From assembly GCA_029237695.1 (NCBI GenBank), contig CM055269.1, positions 28,740,956 to 28,804,955 of the forward strand: a stretch of 64,000 bases of DNA, given 5' to 3'. The translations under genes and the position numbers were made by a program. Of this stretch, positions 35,453-48,389 are shown piece after piece (the first letter of the stretch is position 1; the number at the start of each line of letters is the position of its first letter). Source of the stretch: Conchocele bisecta (lineage: Eukaryota; Mollusca; Bivalvia; Lucinida; Thyasiridae). Below the pieces are notes generated by a model. It was not told the origin of the DNA, did no database searches, and saw nothing but the letters and a program-made list of their open reading frames with translations.

Positions 35453-35615
35453 CGGAGCCCCGCAGGGGACATGGATTTTTTTTATTTATTAATTCGGTCG
35501 CTCAATTTAACAATTAGTTCCCACAAATTAACAATTCGTTCCCGTGGGAACGAATTGTTATTTCGTGGGAACGAATTAATAAAAAGAAGAATTCTACGTC
35601 CCCTGCGGGACTCTG
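35453..35615. mobile_element. Palindromic element M5, short copy
   Basis: The ends CGGAGCCCCGCAGGGGAC and the inverted 'gtcccctgcgggactctg' are flanked by TA, with only a few 'gggaacgaattgtt' units inside. Confidence 0.7.
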
Positions 35616-36084
35616 TACATACGTCTGCATACTCATGAGTGTATGTTCGACGAATGAATCCAAAGGTTTGTTTGAAGATATTCGTTTATCAAGTTATATA
35701 CCTACCCATGACATACAGAGATATCCGCTGTAAATAAAAGTAATATGTTCTCATCCATGAAAATAAACACTTTATGTTGAGATATCAGTAGTTCCGGTAT
35801 CTATATTCATATGCGCACCTGCCAAAACTGCAATGTCGAGGTGAAATATCAGTACTTCCGATATCTATATTCATTCACGCACCTGCCTAGCTAACGTAGG
35901 TTGTAAATTCAAATGCACATGTCTTACCGTATGCAGTTTGAATCTGACTGTTTTGCTTGGTAGGGTATATAATAAATCAAATATTATGTGTTTTTTTTTG
36001 CAACTAAACTCGTAGTGTGAAAGGTCCATATTTAACATGCACATTTCACACCACTCAGCGAACATATATGTTATGTTCACAGAG

Positions 36085-36646
<562 letters not shown>

Positions 36647-36799
36647 TCACGATGTTAGCGGAATCGTGATAGAGAACATACATACAAGTAATTATATGGT
36701 GAGAACATAAGCCTCTTAATATGTGAATTATCCATGTTTATCGCGATGAATTAACGTTTGGTCTGTCATTATAACAAAACATGCAGTATAATACATTTT

Positions 36800-37140
36800 A
36801 TTATATACCTACCCATGAAATACATAGTTATACGATGTAAATAAAAGTCATATGTTCTCATCGATGAAATAAACATCTTCCTGTGAAAATACGACTACTT
36901 CCGCTATCTATATTCATAACGCGCACCTGCAGTGCCGGACTGCAAATAGGCTGCAAATACACATTCGTTACCATATACAGTCATCGGCACTCGTGAAATA
37001 TGGACATTCCACACCACTCGATCGATGAACATATATGTCATATTCGTGTTAGGCACGAGTGAAATATGGACATTTCACACCACGAGATGAACATATATGT
37101 CATATTCGTTGCACAAATATGAATATCTTCTATATACTCG
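36800..37140. repeat. Dispersed intronic repeat related to 27740-28060
   Basis: 'tatacctacccatgaaatac' to 'cgctatctatattcataacg' is nearly identical to 27768-27885. A short direct repeat, 'cgagtgaaatatggacat', occurs at 36990 and 37060. Confidence 0.65.
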
Positions 37141-37292
37141 TATTTATCAATGGTATTACATGTAGAGCATCAACTGTCCTAATACAATACATTCGTCAAT
37201 GTTACTTGTTATTTTTCCATACCTTTGGCATCATTACCAGTCATATTTCTTTATTAAACCTACAATTTCATACAATAAATCATTAATGTTAC

Positions 37293-37459
37293 CTTTACAC
37301 GTGGCCGACGTGACCTCGCCATGAATCACCGCGAGATCGTCAAACGTGTCTACAATCTGCGCATATCCGCTGTCCCCGGCGATTTTCTGCAGCATTTTCT
37401 GCAGCTGGGCTGCGTCGGCGTTCGCTATCCCTATACACACTATCTTAATCCCGGCATCT
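37293..37459 (-). CDS. vWA domain of Gene 1, second exon
   Basis: This 167-base exon has acceptor ggttgcag in phase 2 and donor GTAACA in phase 1. It continues exactly from 38486: the split codon AG/A gives Arg, then DAGIKIVCIGIANADAAQLQ, which is the last strand-helix region of a vWA fold, and ends with IHGEVTSATCKG. The Cys in ATCK probably pairs with the Cys of the ECVS start in the first exon, as in many vWA modules. An M3 MITE (37478-37726) lies about 19 bases upstream of its acceptor. Confidence 0.9.
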
Positions 37460-37477
37460 CTGCAACCGGATTCATGC

Positions 37478-37726
37478 TCTTAGCCCTTAGACCGCTATCT
37501 TATTTTTTTGTCGTCTGCTGTTTATTTTCTATTTTCCATTGGCATCATCAAAAACATTCTTTGACAGCACTTTAGAATAATTTACAACATGCTTTGACAG
37601 CACTTCAGAATCATTTCCATTGGAAATGATTCTGAAGTGCTGACAACCCTTTGTTATTGAGAAATAAGGCAAGATATAAAAGCAACAACAGACGACTATT
37701 GTTGTGTGTAGCAGTCTAAGGGTTAA
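37478..37726. mobile_element. MITE M3 copy
   Basis: The left end 'cccttagaccgctatctt' and the right end 'gcagtctaagggttaa' are inverted. The central palindrome 'ttccattggaaatgattctg' is intact. It lies close to the polypyrimidine/branch-point region of the vWA exon 2 acceptor. Confidence 0.8.
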
Positions 37727-38100
37727 TAATTGAAGGGGTCAGTGGGAAATGGGAGTTGAGTCGATGATGGACTTAGCTCCCTACCCCGCCCCTTTTCCAC
37801 TGATCGATTCATATACAAGACAAGCCATGCGATTTTGTACCTAAGAACATGTGCGAGTTTCATGAAATATATTTACTGAAAATGTGATATTTTCTGTAAA
37901 TGACATCGAAAGATGACAACATTTTCATAGCAAATGCGGAATATACTATAATATCGTAAATTTTGTAATTATTTTTCATGAAATATCGTAAAAATCGCAT
38001 ATAGTGTTGACGTTTGTAAAGCTATGTAAATATGAAAGGGTCAGTGGAAAAGTGGACCCCCCCCCCCGCCCCACCCACCTATTTTTCCACTGACCAGTTG
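37727..38100. repeat. Foldback pieces related to the 56733-57160 array
   Basis: 'attgaaggggtcagtggg' and 'gacttagctccctacccc' near 37730-37795, and 'gaaagggtcagtggaaaagt' with 'tttttccactgaccag' near 38033-38097, share the ends of the 35-bp array element. No exon is present. Confidence 0.5.
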
Positions 38101-38485
38101 AAATGGTTAGCAGGTGTAACTCTATGTGCAAACGGAAATATGACAGAAAATATGCTAATTATCCTTTATGAATAGTCCTCACGTGCCTGTTTCTAGGTAC
38201 TATTTGTGACCGTGTGAAAAGAAAAGGAACCAGCTATTATACTACCGGTACATGAACTACAGAGATGTAAAGCTTCTGTAATCTATACAAATCTCCCAAC
38301 TGATTAAGGTTGTGTATAATATGACAAGTTTTATAAATGCTAGCGCGTCGCCATTAAACAGATTTTCCGAACTATCATTTTCTGATAAACGCCACAAATT
38401 TGAAAATTACATTACAGTTAACCCTATAATCTAAGTCCATTATGGACTTAGTCCCCTTCTTTCAATGCACATTCAATTAATCTAC

Positions 38486-38879
38486 CTGATAGTCTGAGGG
38501 ACTTCATCGTCCACGGTAGATGTACCATCAGTTATCAGCACCAGCACCTTCGCCACGTCAGCACGGGCGCCATTTATCGGCAGGAAATTCTCGTCATGGG
38601 CTAGTTCCAGCGCCCGCTGTATGTTAGTGCCCCCGCCACGGAATCTAATAGAATCAATCTTCTTCAGCACGGCATCCTGTGTCGTGTACTCGTCTAAGTA
38701 AAACTGACTTTTCACGGTATTGGAGAAACTTATAAAGCTTATACGATTGGCGTCCGGGCCGACGTCCAGAGTTCGCACTATTCCCTGAACAAAGCCGAGG
38801 ACATTTTTGAAGTGTATCCGCTGTACAGACGTGGAGTCATCAACAACAAATACGATATCCGCCTTATCTGATACACATT
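38486..38879 (-). CDS. vWA domain of Gene 1, first exon
   Basis: This 394-base exon has acceptor tattcttccag in phase 1 and donor GTAGAT in phase 2. It starts ECVSDKADIVFVVDDSTSV. The metal-ion-dependent adhesion site is complete: DxSxS as DDSTS, the Thr in RGGGTNIQRAL and the Asp in VLITDG. Such domains bind protein ligands, often collagen or matrix proteins, through a divalent metal. Together with 37293-37459 it encodes about 187 residues, the usual vWA length. The upstream part of the gene, including signal peptide exons, was not identified between here and Gene 2's stop at 56539. Confidence 0.93.
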
Positions 38880-39094
38880 CTGGAAGAATACATGCTGTAC
38901 GTTTGAACTGAGACTAATTATTATACAGTATATTGGCTCACTTATTTAAAACAATTACCGTAATACGTAATACGGCAACTCTTGCAATCTACTCCCGTGG
39001 CTACGTGCAAGAGTTACCATTCGCAACTACGTAATACGTAACTCACTGATATAGACTCGTGTGACATAAACATTATACCGGAGTGTCCATTGGA

Positions 39095-39330
39095 AAAAAT
39101 CCATTACCCCACCCACCTAGTGTCGTTTTGTACGCTACTATCTAAGATCTGAGATCGTAGCCTGCAGTACGATACCAGGGGGCAGTTTTACTAAACTTCG
39201 TACATCTAAAATGTTCGTAAGTGCAGCTTTATGATAGTCTGTAAATTTCACATTAACACTGTTTTCTTGTAAAATGGGATTTTTTCAATGGGCATTTTAT
39301 GGTCACCGGTCTCCGAGTCTACCACATGTA
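39095..39330. repeat. M6 inverted repeat with a nested half MITE M1
   Basis: 'tccattaccccacccacc' and 'gggattttttcaatgggc' bracket 'ggcagttttactaaacttcg', the start of an M1 element (39180-39272) that lacks its right half. Confidence 0.6.
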
Positions 39331-39613
39331 ACGTTATATAGAGAATATGTGTATACTATTGAAAATAATTAATTGCAATTACATGTATACCTGTTCGTAA
39401 ATGCTTGGTTAATGTATTAATTATTCGTGTATTCTGAAAGAGATTTCGATGTCATGGTGCCGAGCACGTGACTTTCAAATTGTCATACAGTCGGCGTTTC
39501 CCGCCTACACGACACCGATGGTGTTGCAGTGTTGCGTGTTATTGTGTTTGGTATTTACTAAGTCATATATCACAACAGTATTTGTGTGGTGAAAACTGGA
39601 TTAAGAGTTATCT

Positions 39614-39898
39614 GTAGCCGATTTCACCAAAATTGGTAAGCTTACTTATCTAGCTAAGTATACTTTAATTTATTGTTCCCGAAATTCATTATTTCATATA
39701 GAACTAACGACTGCATATATTTGATGATTAAAAGTATGCAGAATTATTATACTGAATTTATTACATTATCACAGCCAAAAAATGTAATAAATTCAGTATA
39801 CTAAAAATTAATAAATTTATCCTAAAATTGAAAATTCCTCCCTCAAAGTGTACTTAGCAAGATAAGTATACTTTGCAATTTTGGTGAAATAGGCTACA
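39614..39898. mobile_element. MITE M2 copy
   Basis: The ends 'gccgatttcaccaaaattgg' and 'gcaattttggtgaaatagg' are inverted. The central palindrome has lost one arm of 'atggctgtgat'. Confidence 0.75.
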
Positions 39899-39899
39899 G

Positions 39900-40399
39900 A
39901 TCACTTTAACAAATTATATTATTATAGTGTGTATAGTCCTGTCAGTCAGCATTGCGCCTCACGTGTAACACAGTGACAGTATCTTTCTTTTTTAAACACA
40001 ATATCTAATGTCATTGGATATGTTGTATTGTATACATCAACCACATCGGTGTATTGTAGGCGGGTAACGCCCAATATATGACATTGTTTTTTTCTGTATC
40101 CCAAACCATACTGAGAATGATGAACATCGAGTTTTGACGGTGTGAACGGTTAGGAAATGCTGCTTTGGCATGTACGTGTGTTTACTAATTTGTCATAATA
40201 TTTTACAGAAAGATACAATGTTTTCTTAATATACTTAAGGTCAAAAGAAACTTTACAGTATATAAATTGTTGTAAAATGTTGTTAATGCTGAATCTAATC
40301 TGCAACTACTGCACCAAAACATTAGATGCACGTGTTTAAAGAGATTGCGTAAACAATGAAAAGACAACAACACCATTCATTTAAAAACTGCAGTAAAGA
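39900..40399. other. No gene seen
   Basis: It is AT-rich sequence upstream of the truncated LINE, with no exon or repeat structure recognised. Confidence 0.4.
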
Positions 40400-41785
40400 G
40401 AACACAATTTGGAAACTTTCGTGCTGTGTTTTGTGATACAAGTACAGTTTTTGATCGTGTCTGGCATAAAGGTTTACTATTCAAATTACAATTCTTTGGT
40501 ATCTCATGTTGTTTTCTTAATTGGTTCTATTCATATCTATCTTATAGGAGACATATAGTAGTATTAGCCGGAGTTCATTCATTGTGGACGGAAATAAAGG
40601 CTGGTGTATCGAAGGGTTCCATCTTGGGACCACTTTTATTCTTGGTCTATACTAATGATATAGTCTATGACATAGGTGGCAATATACGATTATTTGCTGA
40701 CGACACTAGTCTCTCTGTTGTTATTGAATATCCAGATGTAGCAGCGCGCACGTTAAACTCAGATCTTAGTACTATTTCTAACTGGGCGAAGAAATGGTTG
40801 GTAACTTTTAAACCAAAGAAAACCGAAACTATCACATTTTCTCGCAAAACAACACGTACAGTCCATCCGCCAATTTATATGGCAGGCGAAACTATCGCAG
40901 GTGTAAATTGTCAAACATCTTGATCTTTTTTAAGCGATTTTAAATGACACCAGTACATTGCGTATATAAAGTCCAAAGCTTTGGCTAGAATAAACATAAT
41001 GCGGCAACTGAAATTTCGTATTCACAGAGATGCTCTGGAAATCATTTGTATCTATTTCATACGCCCGATCCTTGAATATGCTGATGTAATCTATGATAAC
41101 TGCACGCGCTATGAGAAGGAAGAACTTGAGAAACTACAACAAGAAGCTGCTCGTATCGTTACTGGTACCACAAAACTTGTATCTATTCAGAAGTTAATGG
41201 ATGAGGTAGGGTGGGAGACACTGGAAAGTAGACGACGTAAGCATAAGTTATTTTTATTTTTTAAAATGACCAAAGTGTCTAACTCCAGAATATCTCTCCT
41301 CTCTTGTTCCACCCACTGTTGACACAGCTTCAAGATACAGCTTGAGAAATGCAATGTTGTTAAATAGTTCAATGTCCTTCCAGCCGATATCAAACGTACA
41401 GACACGGTTGAATCGTTTAAAAGCATGCTAAATTATAGTAATAAAAACGTACAGAAACAATTTTTGTTTGGCGAACGTAAATACCAGGTACTTCTGGCTA
41501 GACTAAGGACAAATTGTAGTTCTCTTTCTCATGATCTGTTTTCCAAAAACATAATTGACTCACCAAGCTGTACTTTTGGTCAAATAGAGACGACCGACAC
41601 TGCTTCTTCCATTGCAATAATTATAATCACATAAGACCAACACTTTTGTATAACATATCCAGATATTGTCCGCTGTCACTGGAAGTAATCTTGAACGGAA
41701 ATCCAGCGTTGTGTTATGAATATAATACGTCAATATTTTCTGCTGTTTTCGTATATATTGAAATGTCCAAACGTTTCTGAATACC
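40400..41785 (+). pseudogene. Non-LTR retrotransposon (LINE) reverse transcriptase, 5'-truncated and decayed
   Basis: The frame opening near 40400 encodes FDRVWHKGLLFKL, GSILGPLLFLVYTNDI and the catalytic FADDTSL box of a LINE reverse transcriptase, covering roughly the palm to the thumb. Two in-frame TGA codons lie near 40921 and 40945. The frame then continues as LARINIMRQLKFRIHRDALE, IRPILEYADVIYDNC and VSIQKLMDEVGWETLE, typical of the region after the catalytic domain. Further frameshifts lie near 41290, 41400 and 41600. The N-terminal endonuclease is absent. The clade is undetermined; the layout resembles Jockey/CR1-group elements. It is not functional. Confidence 0.85.
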
Positions 41786-42109
41786 GTTTAGCTGAGAATC
41801 CTGATTGCGTCGAAATATGAAAAATGTTGTTTGTCTCGTTTCCCCTCCTTGCATTTTATTTTGCAATCCCCTTGTTTGTGTATCTGCACATTTTATTTGT
41901 CTCCTTTTCTTTCTTTTCGTATTTTTATTTTTACCCTACCAATATCCCACTCCCTTATTTTCTCCTACTAAGTCAGTTATAAAATCGGTAGATTTAACAT
42001 CTTTATTCTTGATGGTAAGTTACCAGAGCAACAAGTTGTTTTGTTTTGACTGATTAGCATACAGCATTTCTGTCTTAATGAATACAATAAAATTAATATT
42101 TGATATACT

Positions 42110-45100
42110 CCTGGCCCTGCTTATAACCCCGTATACATTTCATCCGCAAGAGATTTTGAAAATTGATTGGAGCTATTGGACCATTTACCTTTAAAAATCA
42201 CACAGGTGCGTTTTCAAAACCGGCTGCGAATGGCCGTCAGGGCTGTAAATCCATACACTGTAGAAATAAGTGGAATTCCTCGTTGTATAGGTTTTTGGGC
42301 GTGGGAAATCCATTTGTGGCATCTTCTTCGTGATTGGAGGTCAAGGTTACATGCTAAGGTCAAGGTCAAGGTCGAAAATGACCAAAAACGTATGATTTCA
42401 AATTATGTTGCTGTAGAACTTCTCATTCGGCTCACTATATCGTAGACTGACGACTTGTTCACTTATGAAATTGAACACACAATCCGAAAATTAGGAAAAA
42501 TAACAGTCAAACCTGTGGTAAAGGCCACCGGCCTTTATTAATTTGCGCGATATGAGCATATGACTTAAGCAGCCACTGTTCTAGGTCCGCGGCAGAATAT
42601 TTACTGTATGATAATGTATATAAGTGTCTCCTGTTAAGCAGCCATCTAATTTAAAATGTTGTGGATGTTTTAGACATGTTTAACTTTAGCTACATAGTAG
42701 TGCCAAGTAATACCTGCATATATGCCATATTCCCTATAATTATGACGAAACATGAACTTTATACGAATCAGCTATCCGTCCTGACGAAAGTGCAAATGGG
42801 GAATCTGGACATATGTTTATTTATTTGCACAGATCGGCTCAACGACCTTCTTGTGGCAGTAGATCACATACATAACATCTGCTGCTTTGCAGGAACAGCG
42901 CTTTGAGTTGCATTTTCCACTACAGCCACACATGGTAAGGATTTTAGCGGGGATCGGATTTAGAGACTTAAGTGGCAGTTGGGATCCGTTTTGGTTGATC
43001 CAACCATAATCAATGGGGTCAAGCTGACTGGCATCAGCTAGTAAGGTAAGAGCATTGCGGATCACATAAAATAACCTCCTCAAATGTCCTCGGATGACGC
43101 TGGATGTGGGTGGTAGTCCCTCTAACCCTACCACTGAATTCATATGGACGTCAAGTCGCAATTGGTCAAATTCAGTTGCAGTGGTTTTGCTTGTCGCACC
43201 GGCCCATACACGGACGAGATATTGTTCCGTCTGATGTAGCTCTGCTTCAGAGAGCACACGTGTGGATACTCGCCGAAGCTGGAGAGAAGCATTGCTGGTC
43301 AGCATACGAGTGCAGCATGTTTTGTGCCCCCTTTGCTGAGTGCATCGTCCCCAGTCGTGACATGTGCCTTGATGAGTACACGGCATAAATCGTCTCCTAG
43401 TTTGAGGTGCATGACATGAAGCGGAATCATCCGTCGCTTCTCTCCAGTCCCGTACTGAACCCAAAACTCCTGCAAACCACCCTCTTTGAACACACTAATG
43501 TAGCACAGGAGAAGAATTACAGTATCTGTGTCATTATACACTACAATAGCTCTCTGGCAGCTCCTTCCGACTGCCCAGTGCACGTGAGATATTATGCGAC
43601 AGTCTGCCTCCTCCTGCCAGTTGTTGAGAGCTGACAGATCACTCGCAGGTGATCCAGCCAGCTTCAGTCTCGCAGATATTAACTCTTCATTGACCACCAT
43701 TCCACTCATAACCACATCCTGTAGATCCCGTTCCGCCACATCCCGCGCCAGTAGCTGAATGTTCTGTTTGTTGAAACTAGATGCCCAGAACTTGTCCAGC
43801 TGGTGTGGAATAGGCACAGGCTCATCCACAACGGTCAAATCAACAGCGCTATCCTCACCAGCTCTACGGTTACGCTCACCCTCATTGATGCTCAATTCAT
43901 TGTAGCTATCGAATACTATGCGAGTCATTTCAAGTGTTGGACAAACTCGACGGGCACTCTTCAACACTTCTTGGATGACTCCACCAAAGTTTGTAGATAT
44001 AGACCGGAGATTGGGAAATTGTCGTATTTTCGACATAAAGTCAAGCACAATGTGTGCTGCTAATGGACTGCCTCGGGTGAATTGGTAATCATCTGAGGTA
44101 AGACTAGTTTCCAGCTCAGTGACCAATTTTGCTTTGTCAGGCTTTGTTGTGATGTCGCCGACAAATAATTGGCTAGATTGCAGAAGGTCATGCGAATACA
44201 GCTCTTATGGCGACATTCCACGCAGTGTAGCAATTTCTGACTCCCTCTGTGCAGATGTGATGTCCTGTGTGGAAACGGTAGTCTTGGTTGGAACAGTATT
44301 GGTCTTCGCTGTACACTGTGAGTCAAAGGCATGAAGATTCACCTTAGATATGGTGATGCTAAGTTTCTTAGACCTGACCACGTACCGCTCATTACGGAAT
44401 TTCCGGTATGCTATGTAACCGTTCTCCAGCGCCTTCAGAAGTCTCGCCTTTACGGTGTCATTGACAATGTGCTTTGTCACGATGTTGTAGAGTGGCACTT
44501 TTGACGCCAGAACTATGAAGGGGTTTTCCCGCGCCTTCACAAAGTCTAGCAATCGTGCCACATTTCAGTCGAATATCAAACCATTTCGGCCACCGAGCTC
44601 ATGATGTATTGTCGTTTTCAGGTGATCCACGAGTCGAGCATTGGTGAGTAACTGGAGAAGATTACTGAACGCAAGGATCTCATGAAATAGAAGTCCAAAC
44701 TCGGCCACAACAGCAGCATCTCCAGCGCTCCTAACAATCACGTGTCCACCTGGACCCTGTGAGAATCTGTTCTGTGACTGCTCCAGCTTCATATCCCCTA
44801 ACACGGCAGCAAATACCGCACTCGGTCGGTCCTTCATAACAAACTGGCCCATACAGAACCGGCGGTAGACTGTGGGATAGGTGACCTCCAGAACCTGAAT
44901 CCTCTCCAAGTACCATGATGCGTACCGTAGATAACTGATAGCATCAAACTCACGTAATATCCCCATCGAAGCCATCACTGTTCCTACATGCAACGGCCAG
45001 TTACCATCACGGTCTGCAACAATCAGCTGTTTGATGATTGCAACGATCTTCCGAAAGTTCATGAAGTAATGACACAATTCCGATTTCTCCTGGCACCCTT

Positions 45101-48100
45101 GAACAAATGTGTTAAATTGTTGACGGAGATCAGCGGCATCAGCGGATAGTTGCTCAAACTTGGGGACACACCCCTCCATCTTCTTCGTTTGCAATACATC
45201 CTTGAGCTCAATGGCTAACTGGACAAAGGGTACATACGTGTGATCATTGGACTGCCAGAATGCATTCCACATGAGAGAACCAAGAACCTCGGATACGATA
45301 AGCATTCCTGTCAATGACCTGACGTAATGGCCACCAGAGAGCACAGTTGAAACCGTTTTTGGTCCAAAAACTTCACTTTCATCGCTCATACCACTGCCAC
45401 TTATGTACTTTCCTGCACATCGCAGGAGTACCTTAGCAAAGTGAAACATTCCCAACATTGGAAAAAGGTCATCGAAAGTGTCCGGCTCACTCATGGCCAT
45501 ATCAAGAACAATGTCAAACACACCCTCATCAGAAATATGGCCATAGTATCTGGATTCAACTGGCGCCGGGATGCCTGGAAATTGGTCAGTGCCTTGCGGA
45601 CAGTGGCATATTCTGTCACAGGAGAAGGGATAACAGGAAGGAAACCAACTCACATCAGTGGCACGTTTGCTGTCGTGACCAGTGCATGAATGCCACCCAA
45701 AGGAGGTAGCTCGCCAGGAGCAGCAGCGAGTCCACAGCGAATAAGTGATATGAGGAATTCCGTATTGGCTGACTGCTCTACAGCTTCATCAGCATCAAAT
45801 ACAATGTTCACGTCGATGTTTTCTACAAGCCTAAAGTTGGGTGGCAAGGTAGGTTTCACCACGGGTTTGTGGTGAGATGGTATAATTTTGCAAGGAAGTT
45901 TTTCTTTTGACGGACGCGCGAATTTTGAGAGATTCGTGCTTGACACGGAAGGTTTTGACTGAGCTGACGAAGTAGTCTCCTGGTAGAGCGCCTGCGCTGT
46001 ATAATGTTTGCATTGGGTACCGGAAATGGAGGAATTATCTTCGAAATTTTCATTGTCAAAGGCACCAAATGCCCAGCCATCATCAGAAAAATGGCTTGGA
46101 ATGGGCACCCCAGTGACCTCTGAGGACTGTATTATGTAAGCACACATGAGACACCGTCATCGCTTCACTTCATTGTAGCTGACAGAGGTCTCTATTATGT
46201 TTAGTGTTGTGAGTATCTCCCTGCTGCGTGTCTTCCCATACATATATTGTCCTAGCATTGTGTGAAGTGGAGTTTTTCTTCGGCCGTGGTGAATATGGTT
46301 ATATGTCATCTGGAAATGACAGTTAAGTTTTGAATGCCAATTTTTCATAGCCGATCCATCCTCTTCGTCAAACAAAGTATCTTCACCATCATCACAGTAT
46401 GCATGTTCTTCCTCATCTGGCATTTGCATCATTTCTATTTTGGCCATCAGGGATTTGGGAATGTCATATAATGCTGAATAGAATGTCAGCCATTCGTCTG
46501 GGATTAGCGTGTTTTCCCAGGAATGCTTAAGCTCCTCAGCGTCACAGAACTTGTCGTGTCCAGGCCATAATCGACCTGTTTAGCGGCTTTGTTCACTGAT
46601 TCACCAACTTGTCTAACAGCATCAAGATTTTTAATTTCAATAGCTAAGTCCGCGGCTGTGATGTTGGAAGAAAAAATAAGTTCGGATTCATTTCGCCTAG
46701 GATTTGGAGCAAATTGAATTCGGTCACCATAATGGTCTTCAAGTAACTGTTTTACATCTCGGTTGTATATTATGAAATCTAGAGTGTCATATGAATGATA
46801 CATACAACTAGTAATGTCTTTCACAGTAAACCCATATCCTTCTTGCAAAAGAGGCTCAATTCTAAGGCCTGCGAAAATAAAGTCTGCTTAACCGCAGAAT
46901 TTGAATTGCATTTGTCAATAGGTATACTACTAGAGGACTATACATCTTGCTCATACTTATGCAGGTAACGTCTGATACAAATTGCATCACAATACACATT
47001 TGATGCAAATACATCCTCAACACTGCTCAGCTCCGCAACTCTACAAAATACCTCATCTTTAAAATGTTTAGTAGCAGTCAAGGAACTGTGTGCTGCAACT
47101 CGTTCACTAATTCTGAATTTGTCTCTCAACGATACACGGTTTACCTGTACCCTATCACTCACTCACACACACAACACATTTCAGCAGCTTTGTGTCTCTC
47201 TCACAACTTGCTGCTTCCCTCGGTGTGACAAAGTTGCGGCGCAACATGGGTTTTGTAGATTCATTTTCTAATACTTCCATTTCATCGTCGACATCCTGAG
47301 CTACAGTTTCAGCCTGTTCAATTGTCTTCAGTGTTTGCATATGCGTATACCACTTGAAGCACTTGTTAGTGTTGTGGTATAAATACGGTGTACCTTCCTC
47401 CTCTGCTCTTTTCAGTCTTTTGCTGACTACATCTTTCCTGATTGACGCAGCACGTTTCATGCTGTCTCGGCCAGATTCTTTCGGCTGTGTTGTTTTAGTA
47501 GCCTTATCACCAAATTCTTGGCAGATGATGCATTTCATGGGATCAAACTCTGGTGAGATACCCGGTGTCAGTAGCACCCCAACATGTTCACAAACAGGAG
47601 TAGACTTCTGGCTGCTACTCTCCGCCATTCTCACACAGTCAGTATATATGTATATGAACAGACAAACTGACAACAACATACACAACTACAGATATGCAAG
47701 TTATACAGATATATCTAAAAAAAATATCAATTCAGGACTCGTGATGAAAAGGTGTAGCAATGCTGCTAATTTTACAGTCAGAAACCAACTGCAACGTGAT
47801 ACATCCAGCTTCAATCGGTATATGCCAATATTACATATTAACAACGCTGTCATTAAAAAACTGTATATGGAAAGTGGCGCGAAAGAGCAATACAGCGCTA
47901 TGCTCTATATTACAATATAAATGACATGTGTATATATGATGTATAAAAGAATAAAGAGCTGTCTTCGACGATATATGAGGGGATGGACAGGGGCGCGAGG
48001 TGGCAGTGTGTACGTGTGGTGGAGAGGGGGTGGAGAACGTGCGTGAAACTGTAATTTTTTGCTTCTTTGGTGATTTTCGACCTTGACCTTCACCTTAGTA

Positions 48101-48386
48101 TGTGAAGTCGACCTCCAATCATGAATATTATGTCAAAAATGGATTCACCACACCCTAAAACCTATAAAACGATGTATTTCACATACTTTTATGGTGTGTG
48201 GTTTAATAGTTACATTTTCAATACGTCTATCGGCGGCCATCTTGGACTTACACCCCTGGCGGCCATTCTCAGCCGGTTTCGAAAAAGCACCCGTGTGATT
48301 GTTAAAGTTAAATGGTCCAATAACTCGAATCAAGTTTCAAAATCTCTTGCGGATGAGTTGTATACGGGGTTGTAAGCAGGGCCTGG
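42110..48386. mobile_element. DNA transposon, 6.3 kb, long terminal inverted repeats, 3-bp ACT target duplication (Academ-like)
   Basis: The left end CCTGGCCCTGCTTATAACCC and the right end read inward, CCAGGCCCTGCTTACAACCC, are inverted. Similarity continues for about 300 bases ('catccgcaagagattttgaa', 'tattggaccattta', 'cacaggtgcgttttcaaaac', 'aaggtcaaggtcgaaaat'). ACT lies outside both ends (42107-42109 and 48387-48389). The single inner gene lies on the minus strand. A 3-4 bp target site plus an XPG-like segment and a Cys-rich finger is the published pattern of Academ (AcademX) transposons; assignment to that superfamily is inference. Confidence 0.7.
42817..47628 (-). pseudogene. Decayed transposon gene with XPG/PIN-like segment and Cys-rich C-terminus
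   Basis: The coding remnant starts at MAESSSQKS (47628), with CIICQEF in the N-terminal part. It continues through RVAAHSSLTATKHFK, IPDEWLTFYSALYDIPKS, YLRYASWYLERIQVLEVTYP and GDMKLEQSQNRFSQGPGG. Next come EEADCRIISHVHWAVGRS and IVVYNDTDTVILLL, an acidic strand like the active site of XPG/PIN nucleases. It ends with CGCSGKCNSKRCSCK. In-frame stops: TGA near 46156 (KR*RC), TGA near 45651 (PLM*VGF), TGA near 44563 (FD*NV) and TAA near 44206. Frameshifts lie near 47160, 46560, 45530 and 43305. It belongs to a very high-copy invertebrate protein family. This copy is inactive. Confidence 0.8.
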
Positions 48387-48389
48387 ACT

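Noticed and set aside
43104..45709. Plus-strand frames over the transposon gene
   Set aside because: They are shadows of the minus-strand coding remnant, which has the recognisable conserved segments.
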